Below, piece by piece: positions 12,201-12,213 of a stretch of 12,213 nucleotides of DNA (positions within the stretch are counted from its first letter, which is position 1; each line of letters opens with the position of its first letter). Source of the stretch: a bacterium (GTDB lineage Bacteria; Cyanobacteriota; Vampirovibrionia; Gastranaerophilales; UBA9971); the NCBI GenBank assembly GCA_037147175.1, contig JBAWVS010000062.1, positions 1 to 12,213 on the forward strand, given 5' to 3'. The notes beneath the pieces are model-generated. The model had not been told where the DNA came from and made no database searches. It worked only from the letters and a program-made list of their open reading frames with translations. Made by a program: the position numbers and the translations under genes.

Positions 12201-12213
12201 TTAACCTGTTAAT
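12160..12213. mobile_element. Left end of the TA-flanked element in rep
   Basis: It begins with the left terminal repeat TGGGCACTCCTAAAAAC (12160-12176), preceded by TA. ATTAAC and GTTAAT at 12200-12213 form an inverted repeat that extends across the window ends (GTATAATTAAC at 12195-12205 against GTTAATAATAC at 12208-12213 plus 1-5, 10 of 11). This supports the ends being directly joined. No transposase coding is seen. Confidence 0.65.

Overview
The window looks like a complete, linearised small plasmid of about 12.2 kb from an AT-rich bacterium. The two ends make sense only when joined. The first 53 codons of a winged-helix replication-initiator-like gene lie at 12000-12158 (+), and the remaining 233 codons lie at 58-759 (+). 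They are separated by a short element with 17-bp imperfect terminal inverted repeats, flanked on both sides by the dinucleotide TA. Removing the element and one TA restores the reading frame exactly, through ...YIFP/KQETI.... If the ends abut directly, the element is 110 bp, a MITE-like insertion of IS630/Tc1-mariner type. The host is uncertain. The AT-rich coding, the coding style and a recurrent short N-terminal motif (LSFTG, PSFRG) recall gut Gastranaerophilales/Vampirovibrionia, but this is an impression, not a proof.

Layout. 1-759: 3' part of the broken rep gene. 760-1330: non-coding, with a 34-bp near-perfect AT-rich palindrome and other short repeats, a plausible origin or control region. 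1334-1507: possible remnant of an LSFTG-motif gene. 1452-4275 (-): a two-gene operon with overlapping stop and start. It encodes an unrecognised 484-aa protein and a 459-aa protein resembling filamentous-phage/rolling-circle (Phage_CRI type) initiators with an extremely acidic tail; this may be a second replication module. 4532-5066 (-): ParE/RelE-type toxin with a ribbon-helix-helix antitoxin. 5403-7312 (+): ArdC-type antirestriction protein, a small 4-fold-beta-flower-like protein and a serine resolvase, which are typical plasmid maintenance cargo. 7525-9527 (+): a two-gene unit of an atypical dual-specificity-type tyrosine phosphatase and a 481-aa helical protein of uncertain family, preceded by a run of eight Gs. 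9569-9838 (-): a small unknown protein. 10067-10840 (-): a DUF3800 protein. 10957-11764 (-): a GIY-YIG nuclease-like protein and an HTH/coiled-coil protein that diverges from rep.

The intergenic region between the HTH/coiled-coil gene and rep (11765-11999) is dense with signals: a TTGACA/TATCAT promoter pointing at rep, two palindromes over its start site, a minus-strand promoter followed almost at once by a UUCG-loop terminator (a possible short antisense RNA), and a hairpin just before the rep ribosome binding site. The hexamer ATTGAC (either strand) occurs seven times across the HTH gene and its upstream region. Together these suggest a copy-control or partition region. The most striking points are the exact insertion in rep, the unknown two-gene replication-like operon, and the phosphatase plus helical-protein cassette.
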